In this document: one piece after another, positions 36,181 to 44,048 of the stretch
Position numbering within the stretch: position 1 is the first letter of the stretch
How the letters are laid out: each line of letters begins with the position of its first letter
NCBI RefSeq assembly: GCF_028309625.1
Contig: NZ_JAQMHR010000004.1
Span: 124,001 to 188,000 of the forward strand
Length of the DNA: 64,000 bases
Reading direction: 5' to 3'
Origin: Trichococcus sp. K1Tr
GTDB taxonomy: Bacteria > Bacillota > Bacilli > Lactobacillales > Aerococcaceae
Notes under the pieces: model-generated
What the model saw: the letters and a program-made list of their open reading frames with translations, nothing else
What the model was told of the DNA's origin: nothing
Database searches by the model: none
Translations under genes and position numbers: made by a program

Positions 36181-37012
36181 ACCGAACCGCGCGTTCAAAG
36201 ACACCCGCAATGCCCCGAAAAAAGGCAGACCGGAACCAAAACCAAAACGACGCGATGACGAAGAAAAAGAAACACCCGAAAACGAAGACTTCGTGATGGG
36301 ACGCCACCCGATACTGGAATTGCTGCGCTCCGATCGCGACGTCAACAAACTGTTCATCCAAGACGGATTGGGCGGAGAAAAATTGGGCGACATCATCAAG
36401 CTGGCGAAGGACCGCAAGATCCAGATCCAAGCGGTGCCGAAGTCCAAGCTGGACACGTTGTCCGACAATGCCGTCCATCAAGGCGTCATCGCCGCTACGG
36501 CCGCTTTCCAGTATGCCGTACTCGATGATCTGTTCGAAGCGGCTGCCGCTAAGAACGAAGATCCTTTCTTCATCATCCTAGATGGTGTCGAGGATCCGCA
36601 TAACCTTGGTTCCGTGCTGCGTACCGCGGATGCCTGCGGTGCCCACGGAGTCATCATTCCGAAGCGCCGCGCAGTCGGCTTGACGGCGACCGTCGCCAAA
36701 GCATCTACAGGCGCCATCGAACATGTGCCGGTCGTGCGCGTCACGAATCTGCACCGTACCGTCGAAGAACTGAAGGAACGCGGTGTCTGGATCTACGCCA
36801 CCGATATGTCCGGGCAGGATTACCGCCAGTGGGACACAACCTTGCCGTTGGCCATGATCATCGGCAACGAAGGCAAAGGCATCTCGCGTCTGTTGAAGGA
36901 ATCCGCTGACGGCCTATTGACCATCCCGATGGTCGGCCATGTCCAGAGCCTGAACGCCGGCGTCGCAGCCGGACTGATGATGTACGAAGTTTTCCGCAAA
37001 CGCCACGTTTGA
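36170..37012 (+). CDS. rlmB: 23S rRNA 2'-O-ribose methyltransferase RlmB (TrmH family)
   Basis: A 280-residue SPOUT methyltransferase. The first 40 residues are a charged Lys/Pro/Arg extension (NAPKKGRPEPKPKRRDDEE), probably disordered and RNA-binding. Next comes the substrate-binding domain (FVMGRHPILELLRSDR), then the knotted SAM domain with LDGVEDPHNLGSVLRTADA, AMIIGNEGKGIS and VQSLNAGVAAGL. It corresponds to Bacillus YacO. Translation is coupled to mrnC. Confidence 0.94.
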   Translation: MKNKPNRAFKDTRNAPKKGRPEPKPKRRDDEEKETPENEDFVMGRHPILELLRSDRDVNKLFIQDGLGGEKLGDIIKLAKDRKIQIQAVPKSKLDTLSDNAVHQGVIAATAAFQYAVLDDLFEAAAAKNEDPFFIILDGVEDPHNLGSVLRTADACGAHGVIIPKRRAVGLTATVAKASTGAIEHVPVVRVTNLHRTVEELKERGVWIYATDMSGQDYRQWDTTLPLAMIIGNEGKGISRLLKESADGLLTIPMVGHVQSLNAGVAAGLMMYEVFRKRHV

Positions 37013-37052
37013 TCTGCAACGTCTGCGTACCAGAAGAAGCGAGGTGACGGCC

Positions 37053-37571
37053 ATGTTGAAGAAAGAAATCCTGATAGTGGACGGCTACAATATGATCGGC
37101 GCCTGGCCGGAACTGGTGAAGCTGAAGAACCAGGACCTCATCGAAGAGGCCAGGGATCAACTGCTGCAGGCGCTGTCCGATTATCAAAGCTATGAAGGGA
37201 ATGAAGTCTGGTGCGTCTTCGACGCCCAGTTCGTACCCGGCATCACGAAAGAATACTCCAAGTACCGCGTGAAGGTCATCTTCACCGCACAAGGGGAGAC
37301 CGCCGACACCTATATCGAAGGCGTCGTCAAGAAGCTGCGCAACGTGCTGACCGAAGTCTACGTCGCCACCAGCGACCTGGCCGAACAGCAGCTCGTCTTC
37401 TCGAAAGGCGCCCAGCGCATCTCCGCCATGGAACTCTACAAGGACATCAAGCGCTCCAAAAAAGCCTTGGAGACCGAAAGCCGCCGCTTCCGCGACCAAC
37501 GCCAGCGCGGCACCTGGTCGGATGAGCAACTGGAGACCCTGCGGGAGATCTACAAGGATATGGTGGATTGA
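37053..37571 (+). CDS. rae1: Ribosome-associated endoribonuclease Rae1 (YacP, NYN domain)
   Basis: A 172-residue NYN/PIN-like protein. ILIVDGYNMIGAWPEL holds the first acidic site, VWCVFDAQFVPG the second, and TAQGETADTYIEGV and YVATSDLAEQ the remaining ones. Rae1 in Bacillus cleaves mRNA in the ribosomal A site. The ATG at 37053 follows GAGGTGA by 5 bases; an in-frame GTG at 37044 overlaps that site. It is the last gene of the cluster before a strong terminator. The sigH gene that follows in Bacillus is found elsewhere here (54746). Confidence 0.92.
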   Translation: MLKKEILIVDGYNMIGAWPELVKLKNQDLIEEARDQLLQALSDYQSYEGNEVWCVFDAQFVPGITKEYSKYRVKVIFTAQGETADTYIEGVVKKLRNVLTEVYVATSDLAEQQLVFSKGAQRISAMELYKDIKRSKKALETESRRFRDQRQRGTWSDEQLETLREIYKDMVD

Positions 37572-37593
37572 AGACATCCTGATAATATGAATG

Positions 37594-37635
37594 CAAAGAA
37601 GAGGTCATCTCGTTTTCGAGGCGACCTCTTCTTTG
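37594..37635 (+). terminator. Terminator of the radA-rae1 cluster
   Basis: CAAAGAAGAGGTC pairs with GACCTCTTCTTTG around an apex with ATCTCGTTTTCGAG. Confidence 0.9.
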
Positions 37636-37664
37636 TGGAATTGAATTTACAATAGCGGCCCCGA

Positions 37665-37780
37665 AATCCGTCCTCAACTCCGGAGAAGGGACCGCCCACC
37701 GGAGTCAGTACCCCACAATAAGCCTTAACTTCTGTGAAGGCGGCGTCATCGGAGTATACAAGCAAAATATGGGCCAAACT
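37665..37780 (-). repeat. Dispersed repeat, copy 2 (inverted)
   Basis: Read on the minus strand it aligns without gaps to 27286-27401. The shared frame reads AHILLVYSDDAAF, then PVGGPFSG. The opposite frame is broken by a stop here. It sits directly downstream of a terminator, as copy 1 does. Nothing else is assignable in 37636-37977. Confidence 0.65.
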
Positions 37781-37977
37781 CGGGCCACAACGTGGGAAAT
37801 TCTATTTGGCATCATCGTATGTCTGGGAAAGGGGAAATGAGAGGTACGCATGCAGAATTACAGGAACTGCTGACGACACCCTGTAACAGAAGCGGTGTAT
37901 ATTGGATATGTTCGCTTTGGGTGAGGTATACTGTATAGAGGATTTAAATAATTTTTCGAAGATGCAGAAAGTGGGTA

Positions 37978-38217
37978 ATGCTATTGAAAAAACAAACGAA
38001 AAAAATGATTGCCCCAATAGTGATTACAGTTTTAGTTATTTCCTATTTTATGTTCTACATGTGGCTGGGGCTGGCTAGTTCTGGTGACATCCCTTTGCTG
38101 ATGAAAATACTACTGATCGTTGTCCCTAGCGGATTAATTGTGCTAATGGTGTACCTGTTAATCGAAAGAGTGAATGAAATCAAGGAGGATGATGACGATG
38201 ATCTTAGTAAATACTGA
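37978..38217 (+). CDS. Small membrane protein, unknown function
   Basis: A 79-residue protein with two hydrophobic helices (about residues 11-32 and 40-62) and a strongly acidic tail (EIKEDDDDDLSKY). The start is ATG at 37978 or TTG 6 bases later, after AAAGTGGG. The end overlaps the next gene by 20 bases, indicating coupled translation with the UPF0145 protein, for which it may be a membrane partner. This pairing is known in Lactobacillales, but its role is not. Confidence 0.72.
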   Translation: MLLKKQTKKMIAPIVITVLVISYFMFYMWLGLASSGDIPLLMKILLIVVPSGLIVLMVYLLIERVNEIKEDDDDDLSKY

Positions 38218-38509
38218 TTATATAAGCGGAAAAGAATTTGAAATGTTAGGACTAGTTAAGGGAAGTACGATTCAGTCGAAAAACTTAGGGCGCGATATTT
38301 CACAAGGGCTTAAAACGCTAATTGGTGGAGAGCTCAAAGCCTATAACGAAATGATGAATGAGGCCAGGGCTATAGCAACAAAGCGTATGGTTGAGGAAGC
38401 GACTGCGTTAGAGGCGGATGCAGTTGTAAACATTCGGTATGCTTCCTCTGCAATCATGCAAGGCGCAGCTGAAGTGATTACATATGGGACCGCTGTTAAA
38501 TTTAAATAA
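38198..38509 (+). CDS. YbjQ/UPF0145 family protein
   Basis: A 103-residue protein of the YbjQ family (also called heavy-metal-binding domain DUF74; pentameric in known structures). Typical features are NTDYISGKEFEMLGLVKG at the start, SKNLGRDISQGLKTLIGGEL in the middle, and EATALEADAVVNIRY near the end. The start at 38198 follows AAGGAGG by 9 bases; nearby in-frame ATGs are too close. Function is unproven in the family. Confidence 0.88.
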   Translation: MILVNTDYISGKEFEMLGLVKGSTIQSKNLGRDISQGLKTLIGGELKAYNEMMNEARAIATKRMVEEATALEADAVVNIRYASSAIMQGAAEVITYGTAVKFK

Positions 38510-38583
38510 AACATCATAGGAACGTATATTTTTGGTAATCATGCCGAAGGAGTTATCAATTTTCTCTACAGGTTACTTTCAGG

Positions 38584-38617
38584 AACGCAAATGACAGCTT
38601 TCATTTGCGTTCTTTTT
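38584..38617 (+). terminator. Terminator after the UPF0145 gene
   Basis: AACGCAAATGA pairs perfectly with TCATTTGCGTT, followed by CTTTTTT. Confidence 0.9.
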
Positions 38618-38618
38618 T

Positions 38619-38702
38619 GATGCGTTCGACAATTACCTGTCGAACGCCATCAAATTCACCGATCCCGGCTGCGGCCTGTACAAGAGGAAATTTCTCAAAT
38701 AG
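38619..38702 (+). pseudogene. Histidine kinase remnant (N-box)
   Basis: One frame reads DAFDNYLSNAIKFTDPG, the N-box of a sensor kinase ATPase domain, ending after 12 unrelated residues at a TAG. No start or remainder is present. The piece also contains the perfect inverted repeat GCGTTCGACA/TGTCGAACGC (38622-38647). The region from 38703 to 38813 holds nothing I can assign. Confidence 0.6.
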
Positions 38703-38813
38703 GTCGCCTGCATTCGGCAATTTTGGCCGACCACTCTCCAGATGCACACTCTAAAGTAATAATAGTGAGCACCACATCGGCTTCCGCTGCTCAAATAAGC
38801 TATAAGAATAGCC

Positions 38814-38859
38814 AAAAAAGGCAGGAACTTACCCGATTGTGGGAAGTTTCTGCCTTTTT
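38814..38859. terminator. Terminator after the MFS gene
   Basis: AAAAAAGGCAGGAACTT pairs with AAGTTTCTGCCTTTTT; usable on both strands. Confidence 0.85.
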
Positions 38860-38888
38860 CTTGTCCTTACGATATTTTCAGATAAGGC

Positions 38889-40040
38889 TCAAGGATATTT
38901 CTTAATCGAAACCATTTGCATCAATACGAGCGCCAAACTCGTCAGCAGGGCGACAAAAACAATGCTCTGGATGCCGCTGAAGGTGATGACGATGGCGGCC
39001 AGACTGGAGCCGATTGCGCCGCCCAACTGGATCAAAGAGCTGTTGATGCTGATCATAAAGCTTGATCTGTTTCCGGTCGCTTGGGCGATACCGGTGTTGA
39101 GCTGGAGGCCGGTGAACCAGGCGCTCATCAGCCACACGATGGCGAAGAGCACGCTTAACCATTTGACCGGTTGGAAGACAAGAATCAGCAGCATCGCTGC
39201 CGTTTGGAGCGCTGCCCCAAGCATCAGAGACTTGGCGTATCCGATGGCATCCGATACATGCCCGCCGATCAGATTGCCTGTGAAACTGGCGATACCCAGG
39301 AGAACCAATATCAGGCTCATCATCGGTTCGATGGAAGGGAAGAGCAGCAACAAGTAAGGGGTGACATACGTGTAGAACGCGCCGTAGCCCATAAACATGG
39401 ACAACGTAAAGGCAAGCAGCAATAAGGTTTTTCCGTCCTTGAAAAACTGCAGCTCGTTTTTCAGATCCAGCTTTGTGGCTGCGTGATCCGCTTTCGGCAA
39501 ATATTTCATGAAATAGACGAGAGACAACAGCATCATGCCGTTCAATATCCAAAAAATGCTGCGCCAATCCAAAATGGATGACAAGGCGCGCGTCAACGGG
39601 ATGCCGATTACAAGCGCCAAGGAACTCCCCATGAAGTAGAAAGCCATGGAGCGGCCCTGTCTTTCTTTGGGGGAAAGTGCCACGACCGTCGAAACGGCCA
39701 GCACACCATAGCTGTTGGCGGAAATCCCCATGAGGAGCCGGATAATCAGCATCTGCACAAAACTTTGGGCATAGATAAGTGCGAAGGTCATCAAAATTGT
39801 TGCAAACAACATGATTTTCAGCATCCTGCTACGTTCGATCTTCCGGAACAGGATCAAGGTAATGGGCACCCCAAATGCAGCCCCATAGGAATACATTGTG
39901 TTCAACAGGCCGGAATCAGCCACCGAGATGCCCAGCGAAAGTGCGACCTTATCCAAAATGCCGCTGAACACAAAAGCCGTCATGGCAAGCACAAAGCTCA
40001 TCACAGTGAAGACCAGCAAAGTAAGATTTGTTTTCTTCAT
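38889..40040 (-). CDS. MFS transporter (AraJ/YdhP-like efflux)
   Basis: A 383-residue, 12-helix major facilitator. Motif A-like sequence follows helix 2 (FRKIERSRMLKI), and RLLMGISANSYGVL is typical of helix 4. It belongs with drug/sugar efflux proteins of DHA1 type; the substrate is not predictable. The ATG at 40040 is 4 bases after AAGGAGA. It is monocistronic, with its own terminator. Confidence 0.85.
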   Translation of the reverse strand: MKKTNLTLLVFTVMSFVLAMTAFVFSGILDKVALSLGISVADSGLLNTMYSYGAAFGVPITLILFRKIERSRMLKIMLFATILMTFALIYAQSFVQMLIIRLLMGISANSYGVLAVSTVVALSPKERQGRSMAFYFMGSSLALVIGIPLTRALSSILDWRSIFWILNGMMLLSLVYFMKYLPKADHAATKLDLKNELQFFKDGKTLLLLAFTLSMFMGYGAFYTYVTPYLLLLFPSIEPMMSLILVLLGIASFTGNLIGGHVSDAIGYAKSLMLGAALQTAAMLLILVFQPVKWLSVLFAIVWLMSAWFTGLQLNTGIAQATGNRSSFMISINSSLIQLGGAIGSSLAAIVITFSGIQSIVFVALLTSLALVLMQMVSIKKYP

Positions 40041-40243
40041 TTCATTCTCCTTCGGACAGGGATTTCCATCCACTGTTTGTTTGCGGTTACAAAAAAACTA
40101 GGCCAGAAATTCGGAAAGTCTTATCGCACCTAAACATATTATACAGGTTAAACTTAACTTCAAGGCAAGCGCTTTTTGGAAATACTTTCTCTGGGTACAC
40201 CACGATTCGGACTTGAATGAACCCCATATACACCCAACGTGGA

Positions 40244-40272
40244 TTGCACACCAAATTGGGGAATGGTAAAAT
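40244..40272 (+). promoter_or_regulatory. Promoter of the YdcZ-like gene
   Basis: TTGCAC (40244-40249), a 17-bp spacer, TAAAAT (40267-40272). The leader of about 155 nt shows a small CTAGCTG/CCAGCT repeat but no riboswitch I recognise. Confidence 0.55.
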
Positions 40273-40432
40273 GATACAGGCTTCTGTCTAGCTGAAATCC
40301 AGCTCCACGTTTACTGGCGTTCTGCTTCAAAACGTTTATACGGGAGCGACTTATTTCGGAAATTAGTTAAACAGATCCATAGCTCCAACTTATGTAATCG
40401 TAAGAATCACAATGGATAAGGGGTTGCGGTTT

Positions 40433-40867
40433 ATGAAAATACTATTTCCGTTATTAGCCATCATTGGCGGTATAGCTGTCGCTATTCAAGGTCAAATTAA
40501 TGGGGGTTTAGGGAAAAAAGTAGGCGTGTTTGAAGCTTCGTTTGTTTCGTTTGCTATCGGAACACTAGCTTTATTGTTTGCCGTCCTGTTTTTTGGCAAA
40601 GGCAATTTGTTGGTTTTGTCAACAGTTCCAAAATGGCAGCTGTTCGGAGGTCTTTTGGGAGTCATATACCTCACCATTTCGATATTCGTGATACCTAAAA
40701 TAGGTGTCGCCCCTACTTTTGTTTCTATTATTGCCGGCCAGATCATCATGGGTGCAATTATTGACCACTTTGGCTTGTTTGGTGGAGTCCGTAGTCCAAT
40801 TGACATACAAAAAATCGGCGCAATCATGCTGTTGTTCATCTCACTTTATTTATTTAACCGCCAATGA
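40433..40867 (+). CDS. DMT/YdcZ (DUF606) family membrane protein
   Basis: A 144-residue protein of five helices, all hydrophobic except short loops. It opens MKILFPLLAIIGGIAVAIQGQINGGL (quoted in part as IAVAIQGQINGGLGKKVG), the hallmark of DUF606 half-size transporters that work as pairs. Only one copy is present here. AAGGGG lies about 9 bases before the ATG. Substrate unknown. Confidence 0.85.
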   Translation: MKILFPLLAIIGGIAVAIQGQINGGLGKKVGVFEASFVSFAIGTLALLFAVLFFGKGNLLVLSTVPKWQLFGGLLGVIYLTISIFVIPKIGVAPTFVSIIAGQIIMGAIIDHFGLFGGVRSPIDIQKIGAIMLLFISLYLFNRQ

Positions 40868-40871
40868 TAAA

Positions 40872-40910
40872 GAAGAAGCGATCGTCCCCTTGCGGAGCGG
40901 TCGCTTCTTT
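40872..40910. terminator. Hairpin after the YdcZ-like gene
   Basis: AAGAAGCGATCG pairs with CGGTCGCTTCTT; only a short T-run follows. Confidence 0.6.
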
Positions 40911-40993
40911 GGCTTGCACGCAGACTTTTTGGCGGAATATCGGCGCAGCACAGTCTGTTCCTTCGAGAACCGCTGACATTAAAGTTGGAATCG

Positions 40994-41107
40994 ACAAATT
41001 TGTAAAATTGGATTGTCAAAAATGTAAAATTGAAACGGAAAATTTGTAAAAATGAATTTGCAAAAACGTAAAATTGAGAGCTACAAAAACGTAAAATTGA
41101 ATCGGAA
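40994..41107. repeat. Five tandem 22-bp repeats
   Basis: GTAAAA recurs at 41002, 41024, 41046, 41068 and 41091 (22, 22, 22, 23 bp apart), in units close to CAAAAACGTAAAATTGAA with variable ends. The units are adjacent without spacers, so this is not a CRISPR array. Confidence 0.8.
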
Positions 41108-41121
41108 AACTCCATCCCAAT

Positions 41122-41490
41122 TTAGCAAAAGCGCCAAAGCATTTCATGCTTGATCCCGCGATTGCATTGAGCCTACTTGGGGTGAGTCGCGAACAGCTTG
41201 AAACCTACAAAGTGCCCAAGCACGTCGGGAAATTCAATCAAACGTTGATAGGTCAACTATTAGAATCACTCGTGTACCAGAGCCTGATTATTTATGCCGA
41301 TGCAAACGATGCACAGCTGTATCATTTTCGGGATGCAAAAGACCAGTATGTAGAGCACTTAAACTGGTTTGAGGATACAGTGAAGGATGAATTCCAAGTT
41401 ACCAAGGTATTGCTGAATACAGGACCTTACGCATACACGAGATAATCGGATAGGGTTCATGTGATTCCGATTGCGATGCTGGGCGTTTAA
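41122..41490 (+). pseudogene. DUF4143 ATPase C-terminal remnant
   Basis: The frame starts within LAKAPKHFMLDPAIALSLLG and continues LIGQLLESLVYQSLIIYA and YHFRDAKDQYVEHL, the DUF4143 domain that follows the AAA ATPase in such proteins. The whole ATPase half is missing. A TAA at 41443-41445 interrupts it, after which the frame continues RVHVIPIAMLGV to a second stop at 41490, the expected family end. It is a decayed gene; the 22-bp repeats lie exactly at its broken front. Confidence 0.75.
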
Positions 41491-41528
41491 TTGATGTGGG
41501 AAAAACACGCGCTGCTTATAGTGAAATA

Positions 41529-41568
41529 GGGATCAAAAAAGACCCGCATCCGTGTCTGTTTTGATCCC
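41529..41568. terminator. Hairpin downstream of DUF4143 remnant
   Basis: GGGATCAAAA pairs with TTTTGATCCC, with AAGAC/GTCT inside. Confidence 0.55.
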
Positions 41569-41629
41569 TGTTTGTGCAATTGTAATGCTCATATATCTTT
41601 GTGCTCATCGTTCCGTTTGTCGCATCCAA

Positions 41630-42484
41630 TTACGCTTGCTTATTGTAATTCATGCGTGTCAGCAAGAATATATGGTGCATCCATTTTGGTAGATTGAAGA
41701 AGCGTTTACCTTTGTCAATTTGGGCGATTTGCTCCAAGTCAGCTGGTGTCAGTTCAAAATCAAAAATATCCAGATTACTGTCTATGTGAGCCGAGTTTTT
41801 AGAACCTGGAATGACAATATTTCCTGTTTGGACATGCCAATGCAGGATGATTTGAACAACGGATTTATTGTATTTACTTGCCAATTCTGTAAAGATGGGT
41901 TCGGCAAGCAAGTCTTTGTCAGCTGAGCCAAGTGGATACCAAGCTTCAAGCGCAATATTGTCCTTAGCAAGTTTTGCTTTTAAATCTTTTTGTTGGAAAT
42001 AAGGGTGGCATTCCACCTGCACAACAGCAGGTTTGATGGTTCCTTCAGCCAGCACCTTATCCAATTCAGTTCCTGTAAAGTTAGAAAGACCAATGACCTT
42101 AATTTTCCCAGTACTTACAGCCTCTTCCATAGCTTTCCAAGCGCCTAGATAATCCCCTACTGGTTGATGCAACAGCATGAGATCAAGGTAATCGACGCCT
42201 AAACGGTTCAGGGTATCCTCAATGGCTTGCTTCGCTTTTTCATATTTATATTCTGTCGGCCAGATTTTGGAGGTCAGGAAAATCTCGCTTCGATTGATGC
42301 CTGATTTTTCAATAGCACGACCAACAGCTTTTTCATTCATGTAAATATTTGCCGTATCAATCAATTGATACCCTTTTTTTAAGGCATGTTCCACGGAACG
42401 TTCTGCATCTGTTGGACGGATCCGATAAGTCCCGATCCCAAGGGTTGGAATAATCTCATTATTATTTAAAGTTGTATATCTCAT
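41630..42484 (-). CDS. Aldo/keto reductase (2,5-diketo-gluconate reductase type)
   Basis: A 284-residue AKR. Catalytic Asp and Tyr are in YQLIDTANIYMNE, Lys in FLTSKIW, His in LMLLHQPVGD; the cofactor end is IVIPGSKNSAHI. It belongs to the AKR5/YvgN-like group that reduces aldehydes such as methylglyoxal. AAGGAGG precedes the ATG. Codon use is more AT-rich than the flanking core genes, consistent with acquisition. It is distinct from the AKR at 10978 (different subfamily). Confidence 0.9.
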   Translation of the reverse strand: MRYTTLNNNEIIPTLGIGTYRIRPTDAERSVEHALKKGYQLIDTANIYMNEKAVGRAIEKSGINRSEIFLTSKIWPTEYKYEKAKQAIEDTLNRLGVDYLDLMLLHQPVGDYLGAWKAMEEAVSTGKIKVIGLSNFTGTELDKVLAEGTIKPAVVQVECHPYFQQKDLKAKLAKDNIALEAWYPLGSADKDLLAEPIFTELASKYNKSVVQIILHWHVQTGNIVIPGSKNSAHIDSNLDIFDFELTPADLEQIAQIDKGKRFFNLPKWMHHIFLLTRMNYNKQA

Positions 42485-42645
42485 TGTATCCTCCTTATTT
42501 AGTAAAAGCGCCGCTATTTTTCAAAAAAAGCGGGAGCATAGTGTAAATGTATTCTTGAAAGTAAAAATTGGTCTTTTGCGCATCTCCTCTACATAGTTTA
42601 ACACTTTCGCAGTAACAAATAGTATCGGTAGTCAATCCGAACCTG

Positions 42646-43032
42646 TCACATTCTGTAAGTATCCAAATCAGTTGCTACCCGTGTATAGGTTTCGGCAACT
42701 AATTTCCAGCCATCTTCAGTCTTTGTGAAGACTTCCGAGATGACAAAAGGATTTTGTACTTCATTTCCCCTTATCGCGGCTGTTAAGATCATTTTTTTGA
42801 AAATAATGGCGGTGCTGCCGTAATCCTCAACGTATTCTTCTGCAACATCAGCCGCTTTGAAAATAAAAATTTTTTCGTTAAAGACTTCCATTTCCCCTGC
42901 CTTATCAAAAGTGATTCCCATATGAACAAAGCGTGCGTTGTCAGCAATGAATCCTGCAACTGCGGTCATATCATTTGCTAGCTTTGCATCCCAAATCTGT
43001 GTTGAAATGCGTTGAACATCGTGTGTTGTCAT
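42646..43032 (-). CDS. NTF2/SnoaL-like protein (DUF4440 type)
   Basis: A 128-residue cone-shaped alpha+beta fold: the opening helix DVQRISTQIWDAKLANDM, then AVAGFIADNARFVHMG, then strands with EDGWKLVAETYTRV at the end, which is the NTF2-like pattern. The ATG at 43032 is 7 bases from GGGGAG; an ATG at 43038 would sit on the site. The function of such stand-alone domains varies. It might cooperate with the adjacent reductase, but no evidence beyond position supports that. Confidence 0.75.
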   Translation of the reverse strand: MTTHDVQRISTQIWDAKLANDMTAVAGFIADNARFVHMGITFDKAGEMEVFNEKIFIFKAADVAEEYVEDYGSTAIIFKKMILTAAIRGNEVQNPFVISEVFTKTEDGWKLVAETYTRVATDLDTYRM

Positions 43033-43286
43033 AATCATTCTCCCCTATCATTAATAAGTGTAATCAGGAATCAAGAGTTACATGTATTCTTGATTGTATT
43101 GATAAGCCTATTCTAAACCGTGGAGTCAGGACCATAGCAAGTGTTTCACTTATTAATATATTTCTTGCCTTGAGGGGGGTTACACTTTCAATCTCTGTAA
43201 CGTCTTTGTAAGTAGAGACCAAGATAGCGATTCACCTTCATGGTGTCAGCGGTACGGTCGAAACAAACAAAAGGAAAGCAGGGAGA

Positions 43287-43610
43287 ATGATGGACAAGAC
43301 AACACAGGTAATTGATGTACTTTCGATGGGGTATGGAACTGTTCCTATAAGCGTTATGAGTGACCGGAAGCTGACGGTCGAGGCGAAGGCAATCTATGCG
43401 TACTTTGCCGCATGCATCGGGGCCGGGGACACAAGCTTCCCCACGGTCGGCAAAATCAGCAAGGATCTCAACATGTGCGAGGACCGATTCCGAAAGCATC
43501 AGAAAAACTTGATTGAAAGAGGATATCTGACAATCCGAAAAAATGCAGCGGCAAACGGAAGATATAGCACGAACGTGTATGTGATTCAGGAACGGGTTGC
43601 CAACGGATAA
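43287..43610 (+). CDS. Helix-turn-helix protein (HTH_36/replication-initiator-like N-domain)
   Basis: A 107-residue winged-helix protein. ISVMSDRKLTVEAKAIYAYF and FPTVGKISKDLNMCEDRF are typical of the HTH_36 domain found at the front of plasmid, phage and integrative-element replication proteins in Firmicutes. Only this domain is present (no DnaD or replication domain). AGGGAG precedes ATG-ATG (43287 or 43290). A terminator follows. It is likely a leftover or small regulator of a mobile element. Confidence 0.75.
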   Translation: MMDKTTQVIDVLSMGYGTVPISVMSDRKLTVEAKAIYAYFAACIGAGDTSFPTVGKISKDLNMCEDRFRKHQKNLIERGYLTIRKNAAANGRYSTNVYVIQERVANG

Positions 43611-43620
43611 AATCAAACAT

Positions 43621-43666
43621 AAAAGGACTGTCTTAACCAAAAATGGCTTAAGGGAGTCCTTTTTTG
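43621..43666 (+). terminator. Terminator after the HTH gene
   Basis: AAAAGGACT pairs with AGTCCTTTT, with inner CTTAA/TTAAG and a following T-run. Confidence 0.88.
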
Positions 43667-43800
43667 TATATTGATGGAATACTGCTATACATTACCAATT
43701 GGAGTCTAATGGGAGGGATTTTCAAATATCTAAAGAAAATACTGTACCTCCATCAGATAACTTTTCTAGACAATAGGTGGAGGCCATCCACAAATAAGAA

Positions 43801-43937
43801 ATCATCATTGAACAGAAGAAAGTCTACGTCCAGATCACCGACACTGGCTGCGTTGTGAATCTGTTGAAGGGCTCGATCACCGTTGAAAGTAGACTGGGGA
43901 AGGGACTAAGATGATAGTGGAGATGCCGAAACATTAA
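43801..43937 (+). pseudogene. Histidine kinase C-terminal remnant
   Basis: The frame reads IIIEQKKVYVQITDTGC, then jumps straight to NLLKGSITVESRLGKG, deleting the F- and most of the G-box region. A one-base deletion after GGGAAGGG shifts the frame, and the ending TKMIVEMPKH runs to TAA in the next frame. This is the C-terminus of a sensor kinase ATPase domain, twice damaged. It may come from the same kinase type as the 38619 fragment. Confidence 0.75.
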
Positions 43938-43986
43938 AATGTACAGACTACAGTTAGAAAATAACTATGAAAAAATATAATTTAGA

Positions 43987-44022
43987 AAAACGACGAAAAT
44001 CAATCATGGATTACCGTCGTTT
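43987..44022 (-). terminator. Terminator of the pfkB-deoR unit
   Basis: AAACGACG pairs with CGTCGTTT; on the minus strand TTTTTC follows. It lies 26 bp after the kinase stop. Confidence 0.7.
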
Positions 44023-44048
44023 CTGTGATTTTTTTCAGAAAGATATAA

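Noticed and set aside
40994-41107. Regular 22-bp repeats considered as a CRISPR array
   Set aside because: The units follow each other directly without unique spacers, and no cas gene is nearby.
43664-43858. A 64-codon frame before the second kinase remnant
   Set aside because: It overlaps the remnant in another frame, starts inside a terminator and has no ribosome site.
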